Shown here one piece after another: positions 44,969 through 54,354 of a stretch of DNA of 64,000 bases. Within the stretch, counting starts at the first letter, position 1. Each line of letters starts with the position of its first letter. The notes beneath the pieces are model-generated. The model worked only from the letters and a program-made list of their open reading frames with translations, made no database searches and was not told the DNA's origin. The DNA lies in contig NZ_LBJG01000011.1 of NCBI RefSeq assembly GCF_028128765.1, positions 1 through 64,000 on the forward strand, given 5' to 3'. Source of the DNA: Bradyrhizobium sp. CCBAU 51627. GTDB lineage: Bacteria > Pseudomonadota > Alphaproteobacteria > Rhizobiales > Xanthobacteraceae. The position numbers were made by a program, and so were the translations under genes.

Positions 44969-46330
44969 TCATGCGAGATTTCGCTCCGCTGCAGGCGCTG
45001 ATTCCAGTTCGACCGGCATCACGGCTGCCGCAGTTTTTGGTAGGCACAAGATGTTAACGGCCGCAGTCAAGACGGATATCCCAATCGGGTAGACCAGGCC
45101 AGAATAGATGTTACCCGTGTAGCTCACGAGAGAGAGGCTGATCAACGGAACGAAGCCTCCGAATATGCCCGTCCCGATGTGATAGGGAAGCGAGAGCGAA
45201 GTATACCGCAGACGCGCCGGAAAAAGCTCGACGAGGAAAGCGGCATTCGGCCCATAGACCAGGGCGACGAAGATGAGCTGTGCCAGGATGAGGGCTGTGA
45301 CAGCAACATAGTTTTGAACTGCTGTCGCCGCGGCCATTCCCATGTAGATCGGCACATAGAGAGCAGCAGCGAGCAGTAGTCCCGTTACGATCAACGGGCG
45401 ACGCCCGATGCGATCAGAAAGAGCGCCGCTCACCACGATCAATGGCGTCCCGATAGCCAGCGCCACAGCGACGCAAATGTTGGCCGTGAGAAAGTCCACC
45501 TTCAGAACGCTCTGCAAAAAGTACAGCGCGTAGAACTGCCCGGTGTACCATACGCAACCAAGCCCGGCCGTTGCGCCAAAGAGGGCGTACAGGGCGTATC
45601 GAAGCCCCTGCCCGCTGCCGAAGCTTTCGCGCACGGGCGCACGGGAGACTTTCCCGGCTTGACGCATCTGCTCGAAAACGGGTGACTCGCTGAGCTTCAA
45701 GCGAAGATAGATCGAAAGGATGACGAGAACGGCCGACAAGAGGAACGGAATGCGCCATCCCCACGCGCGAAATGCCTCTTCGCCGAGGGATAAGCGACAC
45801 GCAAGCACGACGAGGATGGCTACAAAGAAGCCGACGGTCGCGGTGGTTTGTATGAAACTCGTGAAGAAACCGCGACGGTTCTCCGGAGCATGTTCCGCCA
45901 CATAAACGGCTGCGCCGCCGTACTCTCCGCCGATGGCCAACCCTTGGACCAGGCGCAGCAGCACAAGGGCGACGGGAGCTGCGAATCCGATGCTTGAGTA
46001 TGTCGGCAGGAATCCGACCAAGGTGGTCGAAATGCCCATCAGGACCAGGGTGAGCAGGAACGTGTGTTTCCGTCCTAGCCGGTCGCCGAGACTGCCAAAG
46101 ACGATAGCGCCGAAGGGACGAATAACGAATCCCGTAGCAAAGGTCGCAACGCTGATCAGGACCGCCGCGGTCGGATCATTGGCCGGATAGAAGAGTGTCG
46201 AAAAAAAGACGGCGAGGCTGCCGTACAGATAGAAATCGTACCACTCGATAATCGTACCTGCACTTGAGGCAAGTACGACAGTCCATATTCCCGGAGCCCG
46301 GGCGTCCATTCTCGGTTCGCTCATCAACAT
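44969..46330 (-). CDS. MFS transporter, metabolite:H+ symporter (MHS/ShiA-ProP type)
   Basis: About 453 aa with 12 membrane segments and the MHS signature: VLASSAGTIIEWYDFYLYGS, then FATGFVIRPFGAIVFGSLGD and RLGRKHTFLLTL (motif A), GLAIGGEYGGAAVYVAEHAP and a long TM6-7 loop. Members import dicarboxylates, aromatic acids, betaines or shikimate with protons. The frame starts at 46378, but ATG 46330 (MLMSEPRMDAR) fits the family better. It faces the nitronate monooxygenase gene upstream, same strand, 100 bases away, and could import its substrate; this is inference. Confidence 0.88.
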   Translation of the reverse strand: MLMSEPRMDARAPGIWTVVLASSAGTIIEWYDFYLYGSLAVFFSTLFYPANDPTAAVLISVATFATGFVIRPFGAIVFGSLGDRLGRKHTFLLTLVLMGISTTLVGFLPTYSSIGFAAPVALVLLRLVQGLAIGGEYGGAAVYVAEHAPENRRGFFTSFIQTTATVGFFVAILVVLACRLSLGEEAFRAWGWRIPFLLSAVLVILSIYLRLKLSESPVFEQMRQAGKVSRAPVRESFGSGQGLRYALYALFGATAGLGCVWYTGQFYALYFLQSVLKVDFLTANICVAVALAIGTPLIVVSGALSDRIGRRPLIVTGLLLAAALYVPIYMGMAAATAVQNYVAVTALILAQLIFVALVYGPNAAFLVELFPARLRYTSLSLPYHIGTGIFGGFVPLISLSLVSYTGNIYSGLVYPIGISVLTAAVNILCLPKTAAAVMPVELESAPAAERNLA

Positions 46331-46429
46331 CTCTCTTTCGATCTCTAGGGCACGCGTTCTCTCAATCGCGTGCGCCATGGCGCACGCGCTCGTTTTCGCC
46401 CGGCAACATGTAGAAGGTGCGGAAGCCGC

Positions 46430-47419
46430 TCAGGCCGCGATCGAAGTCCGCGCAGTGGCGTAGCGCGAAAGACAGGCGCTCGCTTCGGCCGAAATTCTCT
46501 TCACAAGCTCACCGGCGGTTGGGATGTCGTGAATGAGTCCGATGCCCTCTCCGACGGTGACATTGGCCGTGTCGTAGTCGCCAGACGTCCAGGCTTGCTC
46601 GACACGTTGCAACTCCGCTTCCTGGAGGCTACGCAGCTCATCTTCGCGACCATGCCACTTTTCGATGAAGCCGTTTTTCATCAGACGCCCGGTATATTCG
46701 GAAGGCCAGGCCTTCTTGCGCACGACGTCGTAGACCCGGGTGCGGATCGTTTCATCCCCCGTGGCGGTGACGACTTTTTCCTTGGCATTTCGATGGATGA
46801 CGGCTTCCTGTGTGGCCCAGAAACGCGTTCCCATCAGCACACCGTCGGCGCCAAGCATGAGCGCCGCAGCGAGGCCGCGGCCGTCGGCAATGCCGCCGGC
46901 CGCGAGCAACAGAACTCGGGGGGCCCGCTGTGAAATCAAATCGGCAGCCGCCGGAACGAACGGCATCGTGGACCGCGCCGTTAGCCCGTGGCCGCCCGCC
47001 TCGGTGCCTTGCGCGACGATGACGTCGGCACCAACATCGATTGCCCGCTTGACATGTTCGAGGGTCTGCACTTGGCAGATCAGCGGAATACCTGCCTGCT
47101 TCACTTTCGGCGCGAAAGGCGCGGGATCCGAGAACGACAACATGAGCGCTCTGCTATGCCGTTGCAGAGCGAGGTCGAGCAGACCCGGATCGCTCGCCAG
47201 CGCCCAAGTGATGAAGCCACAGCCGACATCGGAACGGCTGACCTTGGCCGATTGCTCTTCGAACCAGGCCCTATTTGCGTAGCCTCCGCCGAGCAAACCC
47301 AGTGCGCCAGCCGCGGACACGGCCGACGCGAGTTCGCCACCAGAGGCGGGATCCATCGGTGCGAGCACGATCGGATGCTCAAGTCCAAAAAACTCCGTCA
47401 GCCTCGTCTTGATAGCCAT
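46430..47419 (-). CDS. Nitronate monooxygenase
   Basis: A 329-aa FMN TIM-barrel protein: EHPIVLAPMDPASGGELASA, VIVAQGTEAGGHG (FMN/active-site His), LLAAGGIADGRGLAAALMLG (phosphate-binding). Family members oxidise alkyl nitronates such as propionate-3-nitronate. Start chosen at ATG 47419, preceded by GGAGGG; the frame extends to 47479. Divergent from a LysR gene with an inverted repeat between, and upstream of an MHS transporter on the same strand, which could form a small operon. See findings for a possible 3-nitropropionate pathway. Confidence 0.85.
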   Translation of the reverse strand: MAIKTRLTEFFGLEHPIVLAPMDPASGGELASAVSAAGALGLLGGGYANRAWFEEQSAKVSRSDVGCGFITWALASDPGLLDLALQRHSRALMLSFSDPAPFAPKVKQAGIPLICQVQTLEHVKRAIDVGADVIVAQGTEAGGHGLTARSTMPFVPAAADLISQRAPRVLLLAAGGIADGRGLAAALMLGADGVLMGTRFWATQEAVIHRNAKEKVVTATGDETIRTRVYDVVRKKAWPSEYTGRLMKNGFIEKWHGREDELRSLQEAELQRVEQAWTSGDYDTANVTVGEGIGLIHDIPTAGELVKRISAEASACLSRYATARTSIAA

Positions 47420-47486
47420 AGTCCCTCCCTTCAGGCGATCTGCCTTTCGATGCTGGAAGGCTAGATTGGCCATTGACAACGGAAAA

Positions 47487-47513
47487 GTGATTATTTTTGA
47501 TCTAGGTCATCAC
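47487..47513. promoter_or_regulatory. Inverted repeat between nitronate monooxygenase and LysR genes
   Basis: GTGAT-N17-ATCAC lies in the 100-base gap between the divergent genes, ending about 18 bases before the LysR start. It is a candidate LysR operator controlling both. Confidence 0.5.
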
Positions 47514-47530
47514 TTAGGGAGATGACCCGG

Positions 47531-48496
47531 ATGGATAGCACCGATCTCAATTTCTTTGCCGCCGTGGCGATGGCTGGTGGAATCGGCCGGGCTGCGAACG
47601 ATCTCCACACGGTGCAGTCCAACGTCACACAACGAATTCGGGCTCTCGAGGCTCAGCTTGGGGTCCAACTCTTTCACCGATCCAAGAAGGGGGTGACGCT
47701 CACCTCAATGGGAAACAGGCTGCTTCCCTATGCGAAGCGGATCAGTGAACTCCTGGCGGAGGCGCAGCGCGCAGTGAAGGACGAGGCCTCTCCCAGCGGC
47801 GAATTGCGGATCGGATCGATGGAAACGACCGCGGCCTTGCGCTTGCCGCCTTTGCTCACGCATTACGCCATCGCATATCCGGATGTCGACGTTCAGATCG
47901 AAACAGGGCCAACGGCAAGTCTCGTCGACGCCGTGTTGTCGCGGAAGCTCGATGGCGCTTTTGTCTCCGCGCCGGTGACGCATGGTGAACTGGCCTGCAA
48001 GCCGATCGTGGAGGAGGAATTGGTCCTGATCACGCCTCCGATGGTCACGTCCACGGAGCACCTTAACAAGTTTCTAGCGACGGGAAGCGGGCGCAAGGTG
48101 ATCGTTTTTCGTGCAGGCTGCTCCTATCGACAGCGCTTGTCGGAATATCTTGCGCACCGTGGGTTCGTCGACCTGCGGTGGATGGAAATGGGAACGCTCG
48201 ACGGCATCATCGGCTGCGTCGCAGCCTCGGTCGGCCTTTCATTGGTTCCACACGTGGTTGCCGAACCGGCAGCACGGCAGGGTCTGATTCGCATTCATCC
48301 GCTGCCGAATGCAACGGGCCGAGCCACCACGCTGTTCGTCCATCGCAAAGATGCGTTCGTTTCATCTGCATTGCGAGCATTGATCGAATGCGCGGGATCG
48401 ATCTCATCGGCCAACATACCTGCAACGACCGCGGCGGTGAATGCAGCTAGTCCGCCTCGAAAGACGACCTCGCCGCTTTCACGGCCGTCGCGATGA
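47531..48496 (+). CDS. LysR-family transcriptional regulator
   Basis: About 321 aa. [23 protein letters not shown] then [20 protein letters not shown]; effector-binding domain follows ([15 protein letters not shown]). Start at ATG 47531, ten bases after AGGGAG; the ATG at 47522 also fits. It diverges from the nitronate monooxygenase gene, its likely target, with the inverted repeat between them. Paralogous to the LysR at 43.9 kb. The C-terminal tail after about residue 285 runs on to 48496, overlapping the end of the convergent LysR gene by 50 bases. Confidence 0.9.
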   Translation: MDSTDLNFFAAVAMAGGIGRAANDLHTVQSNVTQRIRALEAQLGVQLFHRSKKGVTLTSMGNRLLPYAKRISELLAEAQRAVKDEASPSGELRIGSMETTAALRLPPLLTHYAIAYPDVDVQIETGPTASLVDAVLSRKLDGAFVSAPVTHGELACKPIVEEELVLITPPMVTSTEHLNKFLATGSGRKVIVFRAGCSYRQRLSEYLAHRGFVDLRWMEMGTLDGIIGCVAASVGLSLVPHVVAEPAARQGLIRIHPLPNATGRATTLFVHRKDAFVSSALRALIECAGSISSANIPATTAAVNAASPPRKTTSPLSRPSR

Positions 48497-49334
48497 AGCG
48501 ATGAACCTCCTGAACGCGACGGGTTTCATGCGTGTCAGGATGCGACGTCAACCAGTAGTTTCGAACAAAACGGACGTCTGGCAGCAGGCGCCTCAACTCC
48601 GGATAGCGTCGAGCAGCGTAGTCGTGCAGGATCCCGACACCGTGTCCGCTCCGGACGGCCTCCATCTGAGCAACGACGCTGCCGCATTCGTAACGACGGG
48701 ACATGAGCCGGCCGAGGACTGAGGCATAGTCCAGTGCACGGCTGTACACGAAATCCTCGACATGCGTGACAAACAAGCGGCCAGCTAGGTCGGCTTGATC
48801 GCGTATGGGCCCCTCGCGCGCGAGGTAACTTGCTGCCGCATAGACGCTGAGGGTGTAGTCGGTCAGCTTTGACAACACCAGGCGGCCCTGCTTCGGCCGA
48901 TCGAGCGTGATCGCAATATCTGCCTCGCGCCGAGACAGGGAGAAAGTTCGCGGCAGTGGCACCAGTTGAATGACGAGACCAGGGTGCCTTGTCGCTAGGC
49001 ACCCGAGTTGGTCGGCCAGGAAGTAGTTGCCCAGACCATCGGGCGCCCCCACGCGCACAGTGCCGGTGATTGTCTCGGTTTGGCCTCCGATGCTCGAGCC
49101 AACTTTGAGAAACTCGCTTTCGGCGCGCTCCGCGGCAGCGACCAGGGCCTCACCTGCCGCCGTCAACGTGCAGCCGGAGGTATGCCGTTCGAGCAGCTTG
49201 GCGTTCAGGCTGCGCTCCAATGCCGTGAGTTGGCGAGCCACCGTGGCATGATTCAAGCGCAGATGTTTTGAGGCCTTCAGAATCTGACCCGCGCGCGCGA
49301 CCTCAAGGAATATCCGAACCCGCTCCCAATCCAT
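48447..49334 (-). CDS. LysR-family transcriptional regulator
   Basis: A 295-aa protein; HTH in [20 protein letters not shown] then [20 protein letters not shown], followed by the ligand-binding domain ([20 protein letters not shown]). It belongs to a different LysR branch from the two regulators upstream and resembles the one at 53.3-54.2 kb. It diverges from mmsA, whose ATG is 107 bases away, and probably controls it. Its 3' end overlaps the convergent LysR by 50 bases. Confidence 0.9.
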   Translation of the reverse strand: MDWERVRIFLEVARAGQILKASKHLRLNHATVARQLTALERSLNAKLLERHTSGCTLTAAGEALVAAAERAESEFLKVGSSIGGQTETITGTVRVGAPDGLGNYFLADQLGCLATRHPGLVIQLVPLPRTFSLSRREADIAITLDRPKQGRLVLSKLTDYTLSVYAAASYLAREGPIRDQADLAGRLFVTHVEDFVYSRALDYASVLGRLMSRRYECGSVVAQMEAVRSGHGVGILHDYAARRYPELRRLLPDVRFVRNYWLTSHPDTHETRRVQEVHRFIATAVKAARSSFEAD

Positions 49335-49440
49335 TGACTACACTTTCTGCACAACGGTGCCGCAAAACCGGCCGTTGATGCTCGTTTTTATGCGCTTCAT
49401 ATCGGGTGCGATCAAGCTTCGTTTGGAGGAGAGAAGCCAC

Positions 49441-50940
49441 ATGCCTGCGACTATTCCGAATTTCATCGACGGCCAGGTGGTGCCGAGCCGGAGCGCTCGC
49501 ACGTCCCCCGTCTACAATCCGGCAACCGGCGAGCAATCGGGAACGCTCGGATTGGCAACGACCCAGGAAGTCCAATCGGCAGTCGCGGCCGCGAGGAGGG
49601 CTTTTCCCGCCTGGGCAAACACGACCCCTCTCCGCCGTGCGCGCATCCTCAATCGCTTCTTGCGCATCCTCGAAGATCGGATCGACGAGCTTGCGGAGGT
49701 GATCACGGCCGAGCACGGCAAGGTGCTCTCGGATGCCAAGGGCGAAATCCAGCGCGGCATGGAAGTCGTCGAGTTCGCGACCGCTGCACCGCAGCTCCTC
49801 AAAGGAGAGATCACGGAAAACGTCGGCACCCGCGTCGACAGCCACTCACTGCGCCAGCCGCTTGGCGTCGTCGCTGGAATCACGCCGTTCAACTTCCCGG
49901 CAATGGTGCCGATGTGGATGTTCCCGGTCGCTCTCGCCTGCGGCAACACGTTCGTCCTGAAGCCCTCCGAGCGGGACCCATCCGCGTCGCTCGTCCTCGC
50001 GCGGTGGCTCAAAGAGGCCGGATTGCCCGATGGCGTCTTCAACGTCGTTCACGGCGACAAGGAGGCCGTCGATGCCATCCTGGCCGATCCCGATATCGTT
50101 GCTGTCAGCTTCGTCGGCTCGACCCCTATTGCCCGCTATATCTACGAGACCGCCACGCGGCACGGCAAGCGATGCCAGGCGCTCGGAGGCGCCAAGAACC
50201 ACATGATCGTCATGCCCGACGCCGACATGGATCAGGCGGTCGACGCATTGATGGGAGCCGCTTACGGCTCTGCCGGCGAACGCTGCATGGCGATTTCGGT
50301 GGCGGTCCCGATCGGCGAGACGACTGCAGACCGGTTGATCGAAAAGCTGGCACCCAAGGTTCGTGCGCTCAACATCGGTCCGGGCACGGATCCCGAGGCT
50401 GAGATGGGTCCGCTGGTGACGAAGCAGCACCTCGACAAGGTCCGCGCTTACATTGACTCGGGCGTAGACGAAGGCGCGAAGCTGGTGGTCGACGGACGCG
50501 ACTTCCGGCGTCAAGGCTACGAAAAGGGATACTTCATCGGCGGAACCCTGTTCGACCGCGTGACCACCGATATGAAGATCCATAAGGAGGAGATTTTTGG
50601 ACCGGTACTCGCAGTCATGCGCGCCAAGTCTTATGAAGATGCCGCCGACGTGATCAACAAAAACGAGTTCGGCAACGGCACCGCGATCTTCACCAGGGAT
50701 GGCGATGCAGCCCGCGAATTCGCCCATCAGATCCAAGTCGGCATGATCGGCATCAACGTGCCGATTCCTGTCCCCATGGCGTTCCACTCGTTTGGTGGCT
50801 GGAAGGCGTCCCTGTTCGGCGATCACCACATGCACGGACCTGAGGGCGTTCGGTTCTACACCAAGCTGAAGACGATCACGACGCGGTGGCCGACCGGCAT
50901 TCGCGCCGGCGCCGAGTTCGTGATGCCGACAATGAGCTGA
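49441..50940 (+). CDS. mmsA: Methylmalonate/malonate semialdehyde dehydrogenase (CoA-acylating)
   Basis: A 499-aa aldehyde dehydrogenase. Hallmarks: [15 protein letters not shown] at the N-terminus, [40 protein letters not shown], and the catalytic Cys in [18 protein letters not shown], a context specific to the MmsA subfamily. It converts methylmalonate or malonate semialdehyde to propionyl- or acetyl-CoA with CoA and NAD+. ATG at 49441 with GGAGGAGAG upstream; the in-frame extension to 49357 is unlikely. Divergent from a LysR gene. Same length as characterised enzymes. Confidence 0.92.
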   Translation: MPATIPNFIDGQVVPSRSARTSPVYNPATGEQSGTLGLATTQEVQSAVAAARRAFPAWANTTPLRRARILNRFLRILEDRIDELAEVITAEHGKVLSDAKGEIQRGMEVVEFATAAPQLLKGEITENVGTRVDSHSLRQPLGVVAGITPFNFPAMVPMWMFPVALACGNTFVLKPSERDPSASLVLARWLKEAGLPDGVFNVVHGDKEAVDAILADPDIVAVSFVGSTPIARYIYETATRHGKRCQALGGAKNHMIVMPDADMDQAVDALMGAAYGSAGERCMAISVAVPIGETTADRLIEKLAPKVRALNIGPGTDPEAEMGPLVTKQHLDKVRAYIDSGVDEGAKLVVDGRDFRRQGYEKGYFIGGTLFDRVTTDMKIHKEEIFGPVLAVMRAKSYEDAADVINKNEFGNGTAIFTRDGDAAREFAHQIQVGMIGINVPIPVPMAFHSFGGWKASLFGDHHMHGPEGVRFYTKLKTITTRWPTGIRAGAEFVMPTMS

Positions 50941-50949
50941 TGGGTGTCA

Positions 50950-50982
50950 GCAGAGGATCGTGGACGCTCCACGATCCTCTGC
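50950..50982. terminator. Long perfect hairpin between convergent genes
   Basis: GCAGAGGATCGTGGA-CGC-TCCACGATCCTCTGC has a 15-base-pair perfect stem and lies nine bases after the mmsA stop, before the 3' end of the convergent nitrilase gene. No U-tract follows on either strand, so it may act with Rho or protect the mRNA end; the place suggests termination. Confidence 0.6.
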
Positions 50983-51053
50983 ATGCGGCGATTGGGCACC
51001 GGATACCGCCAGAGCTTTCGCTGAAGACGCTCTATCGGCCGCCCGAAGATGGA

Positions 51054-52133
51054 TCAGTTGGCGGCGACCAGGCGCTCGAATTCGCTCGCTGACGGCTCCA
51101 ACGTCTCGCGGCGCCTATGCTGTGCCGACCTGTCCCCCGGCTCCTGTCCCTCGACTTCGACGAAAATCGCCGGATCGCGCTGTGATCTGTCGACCGTGAG
51201 CGAGAACACGTCGAACCGGTTGTAATAGCCGACGACGTCATGAAATTGCTTCGGTTCGACGCAGCGGGCAACGTCAATGTCGGCATAAGCGATGCCTTCG
51301 CTCTCCGAAAGCACCTCGCTGATCACCTGTCCCGTTGGATCAAGAATCATCGAGACAGCATGAGGCGTCCCTTCGATCAAATCCAGCATCGCCGGATTTG
51401 CCTGGGCGAGTGCGTCCCTCATGCCGACGTCGACGCAGGCGGAGGACACAATGTTGAAGCACTTCGCCTCGAATGAATGGGCGCCAGCCCGTATTTCGAT
51501 TGCTTTGCGCAGGTCATAGCCGCCCTGCTGTTTGGAAGGACGGGTGGGCCAGATCGGCGGGTAAGTCGAGATGTGCACTTGTTCGCCCTGAGCCATCAGG
51601 GAATAGCGGGCCAGCGGATTTGTGTTTTCGCCGCATATCAGCATTCCAACGCGGCCGACCTTTGTCTCGGCCACCCGTAAGCCTCGTGCGTCTCCTGCTG
51701 CCCAGACCAACTTCTCATAGAATGTTGGCACGAGCTTGCGGTGATGATTGAGGATCGATCCGTCTTCGCCGACCAGGAGGTTGGAATTCCAAATGCAGCC
51801 AAGGCTAGCGACGGTCCCTTCAGTGAAGCCGACCGAGACCACGACCCCGTGGCGCTTGGCGGCCATTCTGATCCTCGTCAGTTCAGGGCTATCGAGCAAA
51901 AGCGCCTGCGCTGATAAGGCTCCGAAGAAATCGTGGGACATGATGGGCGCCTGTAGGGCTGCCCAGACCGGAAAACCCGGAATGAAAGACTCCGGAAAGG
52001 CGACCAGAGAGGCGCCGTTGCGCGCCGCCTCCGCGATGAGATCACACGCCTTTTCAGCGGTCTTAGCGGCATCGAGAAAGACTGAAGATGTGTGGCATGC
52101 GGCGGCCTTGAAGCGCGGCAAAGTGGAAACCAT
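51054..52133 (-). CDS. Nitrilase-family carbon-nitrogen hydrolase
   Basis: A 359-aa protein with the nitrilase triad: Glu about 48 in LVAFPESFIPGFPVW, Lys about 133 in HHRKLVPTFYEK and Cys about 167 in MLICGENTNPLARYSLM. The Cys-Gly-Glu-Asn context is that of true nitrilases rather than amidases. They hydrolyse nitriles directly to acids and ammonia. Full length. It is convergent with mmsA and lies 90 bases upstream (on the minus strand) of the molybdoenzyme gene 3' end. Substrate unknown. Confidence 0.92.
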   Translation of the reverse strand: MVSTLPRFKAAACHTSSVFLDAAKTAEKACDLIAEAARNGASLVAFPESFIPGFPVWAALQAPIMSHDFFGALSAQALLLDSPELTRIRMAAKRHGVVVSVGFTEGTVASLGCIWNSNLLVGEDGSILNHHRKLVPTFYEKLVWAAGDARGLRVAETKVGRVGMLICGENTNPLARYSLMAQGEQVHISTYPPIWPTRPSKQQGGYDLRKAIEIRAGAHSFEAKCFNIVSSACVDVGMRDALAQANPAMLDLIEGTPHAVSMILDPTGQVISEVLSESEGIAYADIDVARCVEPKQFHDVVGYYNRFDVFSLTVDRSQRDPAIFVEVEGQEPGDRSAQHRRRETLEPSASEFERLVAAN

Positions 52134-52223
52134 TTGAGACTACCTCCCGGTGTTGGCCAATAGAGGTTAGTCCCTCACGGGATGCGCGCGAATGCGAAAA
52201 TCTGCACGGCTCGTTGCACGTCT

Positions 52224-53210
52224 TCAAAGCACCGAGATCGGGACACGATAGATGGCGTTACGCCGTCGCGCTTCTGGCTGAAGTTCACCGGATCGGGATC
52301 TGGCTCGCGACAACAACCCGGTGCAGCCCTCGCCGACGGACCATTCGCACACGAACTTGGTCCACGACCACCCAGCTGCACGCTCCAGACGACATTCCTG
52401 CCAAGACGCCCCCTCATCAGAGCTAACCTCGACGGTCTCCAGATCCGCGTCCGCCCAAGCCCACCCCCACACCTGCACCAGATCGCCGCGGCGCAACTGG
52501 TTGTCGGGTTTCGGCCAGACGATGATCGACTGGGGTGCAATTCCCCAGACTGGTCGGGTAGACCCGTCAGGCTCGGGATCGTTGTACCACTTGGTCGTGA
52601 AGACACCGGGTGCTCGTTCCGAACGCAGCTCGATCTTGCGCAGCCACTTGACGCTGTTCGTGCCGTAGTACCCCGGAACGACAAGGCGCAGCGGATATCC
52701 ATGCTCCGGGAGCAGGTCGGCGCCGTTCATCTGGTAAGCCAGCAGAACATCGCGGGCCGCCCTGGAGAGCGGCAGGTCTTTTAAATAGTGACCGCACTCG
52801 ATGCCGCCGAACTCGCCAGAATCCGCGCCGTGCGACCAGACGAAGCGCGCCGTCCGTTCAACTCGGACCATTTCCAACAGGTGGTCCAGACGAACCCCGG
52901 CCCATGAAACGTTGCAGACACGCCTTGTCGGCTTGTTGGGCGCGAGCGGACTTCCTGCGCATTGATGCACTGAAACGACTTCGTGCCTTGGAAAGTTCTT
53001 GAGCTCGCGAAGTGTTAGAACGACAGGTCTCTCCACCAACCCGCCGATTTCCAGCTTCCAATCATCGGCGGCAAACGCCTCCAGAACACCGAGATGGCAC
53101 AGGACGATGCAGGCCTCAACCGGCGTGATGCGGTCCGTCAGGTCATGAGGCTCGGATGGAATTCGGCCAAAAAACCCGCGACTCTTGTATGTGAATTTGT
53201 CAGGCATCAC
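52224..53210 (-). CDS. Sulfite-oxidase-family molybdoenzyme
   Basis: A 328-aa protein with a molybdopterin-binding domain: LTLRELKNFPRHEVVSVHQC with the Mo-ligand Cys, PLRLVVPGYYGTNSVKWLRKIEL, and a C-terminal Mo-co dimerisation domain (GDLVQVWGWAWADADLETVE). No signal peptide or twin-arginine motif is seen, so it is probably cytoplasmic. The usual CAGN after the Mo-Cys is CAGSP here, a minor variation. Its substrate could be sulfite or another oxidisable compound. It lies in the same strand order as the nitrilase. Confidence 0.85.
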   Translation of the reverse strand: MMPDKFTYKSRGFFGRIPSEPHDLTDRITPVEACIVLCHLGVLEAFAADDWKLEIGGLVERPVVLTLRELKNFPRHEVVSVHQCAGSPLAPNKPTRRVCNVSWAGVRLDHLLEMVRVERTARFVWSHGADSGEFGGIECGHYLKDLPLSRAARDVLLAYQMNGADLLPEHGYPLRLVVPGYYGTNSVKWLRKIELRSERAPGVFTTKWYNDPEPDGSTRPVWGIAPQSIIVWPKPDNQLRRGDLVQVWGWAWADADLETVEVSSDEGASWQECRLERAAGWSWTKFVCEWSVGEGCTGLLSRARSRSGELQPEARRRNAIYRVPISVL

Positions 53211-53293
53211 AGCGCTCCTTGGCAGCCGCGAAACTTATCCGATCTCAGGGAAGCGCTTGACCAAAATCCGCAGGACCGCTTGCGCGAACTCGA

Positions 53294-54187
53294 TCAATCG
53301 AATTCGTTCAAGAAAGCCTTATCAGCCCTGAATATCTCATTCAGGAAACGCAGTAATGTGCGAACCCGTCCCATATATTCGATATCTTCATGCACCGAGA
53401 CAAACAATGACCTCGTGACGACGACGTCCTGCATGATGCGAACAAGGCGAGGATCCTTCTTCGCCGAAAAGAACGGCAAGAGGCCGATACCGCGCCCGGC
53501 ACCGATTGCATTCTGCTGAGCAGCCATACTTGTCGAGCGGAACACGACGTTTTCCGGGACCAGCACATCATGCAGCCACTGCACCGGCTGAATCGCCACG
53601 AGGTCGTCCACGTAGTCAATGAAGTCATGGCCCTTCAGTTCTTCCATCGAACCGGGGGCGCCTCTGTTTACGATGTATTTCGACGACGCGAATAGTCCGA
53701 GCTTAAACTCTCCAGCTTTCTTGACCGATAGCTTAGGACCCGCCAGCGGTACGAAACTGACGCAGACGTCGGCCTCACGCTTCGTGAGGTTGATCAGATG
53801 CCGCTCGGTAACCAGCTCAACGAGAACACCTGGATGTTTCTCATTGAACTGCACAAGTTTCTCGGCGAGGTAGAAGGCGGCAATACCTTCCATGCTCGTG
53901 AGCCGGACCCGGCCGGTGGGCTCGGTTGGCGCTGAACGGAAATCCTCTGAAACCACCAGTGCGGCAGCTTCGATCTTCTCGGCGGCCTGGTAGAGCTTGT
54001 GGCCGTCCTCAGTCAGGACGAAACCATCCGGTTTTCTATCGAATATCTTGATCGCAAGATCTCTCTCGAGCTCCGATATCCGCCGACTGACGGTCGTATG
54101 ATCGACCTTGAGGCGCCGAGCGGCTGGCATCAATCGGCCCTGTCTTGCGAGCTCCAGAAAAAATTTCAGATCGTTCCAGTCGAACAT
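53294..54187 (-). CDS. LysR-family transcriptional regulator
   Basis: A 297-aa protein; HTH in FDWNDLKFFLELARQGRLMP then AARRLKVDHTTVSRRISELE, effector domain after (GRVRLTSMEGIAAFYLAEKL). Start at ATG 54187, family-like; the frame extends to 54274. It resembles the LysR at 48.4-49.3 kb. All genes around it run on the minus strand, so its target is not indicated by divergence; the molybdoenzyme gene is 83 bases downstream. Confidence 0.88.
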   Translation of the reverse strand: MFDWNDLKFFLELARQGRLMPAARRLKVDHTTVSRRISELERDLAIKIFDRKPDGFVLTEDGHKLYQAAEKIEAAALVVSEDFRSAPTEPTGRVRLTSMEGIAAFYLAEKLVQFNEKHPGVLVELVTERHLINLTKREADVCVSFVPLAGPKLSVKKAGEFKLGLFASSKYIVNRGAPGSMEELKGHDFIDYVDDLVAIQPVQWLHDVLVPENVVFRSTSMAAQQNAIGAGRGIGLLPFFSAKKDPRLVRIMQDVVVTRSLFVSVHEDIEYMGRVRTLLRFLNEIFRADKAFLNEFD

Positions 54188-54354
54188 TCGCTCCGCTCTG
54201 CCCCTCGAAGACTCCAGCGAATTTCGCACTAGTCTCAAGAGATTGCCAGCATCCTCAGGACGCATATGAACCATTAGCCGTAGCGGCGGGCCTGCAAGGG
54301 CAGGTGCTTATTCCAACCGGGAAATCAGCCACTTAGTTCTGAAATCATCTCCAA

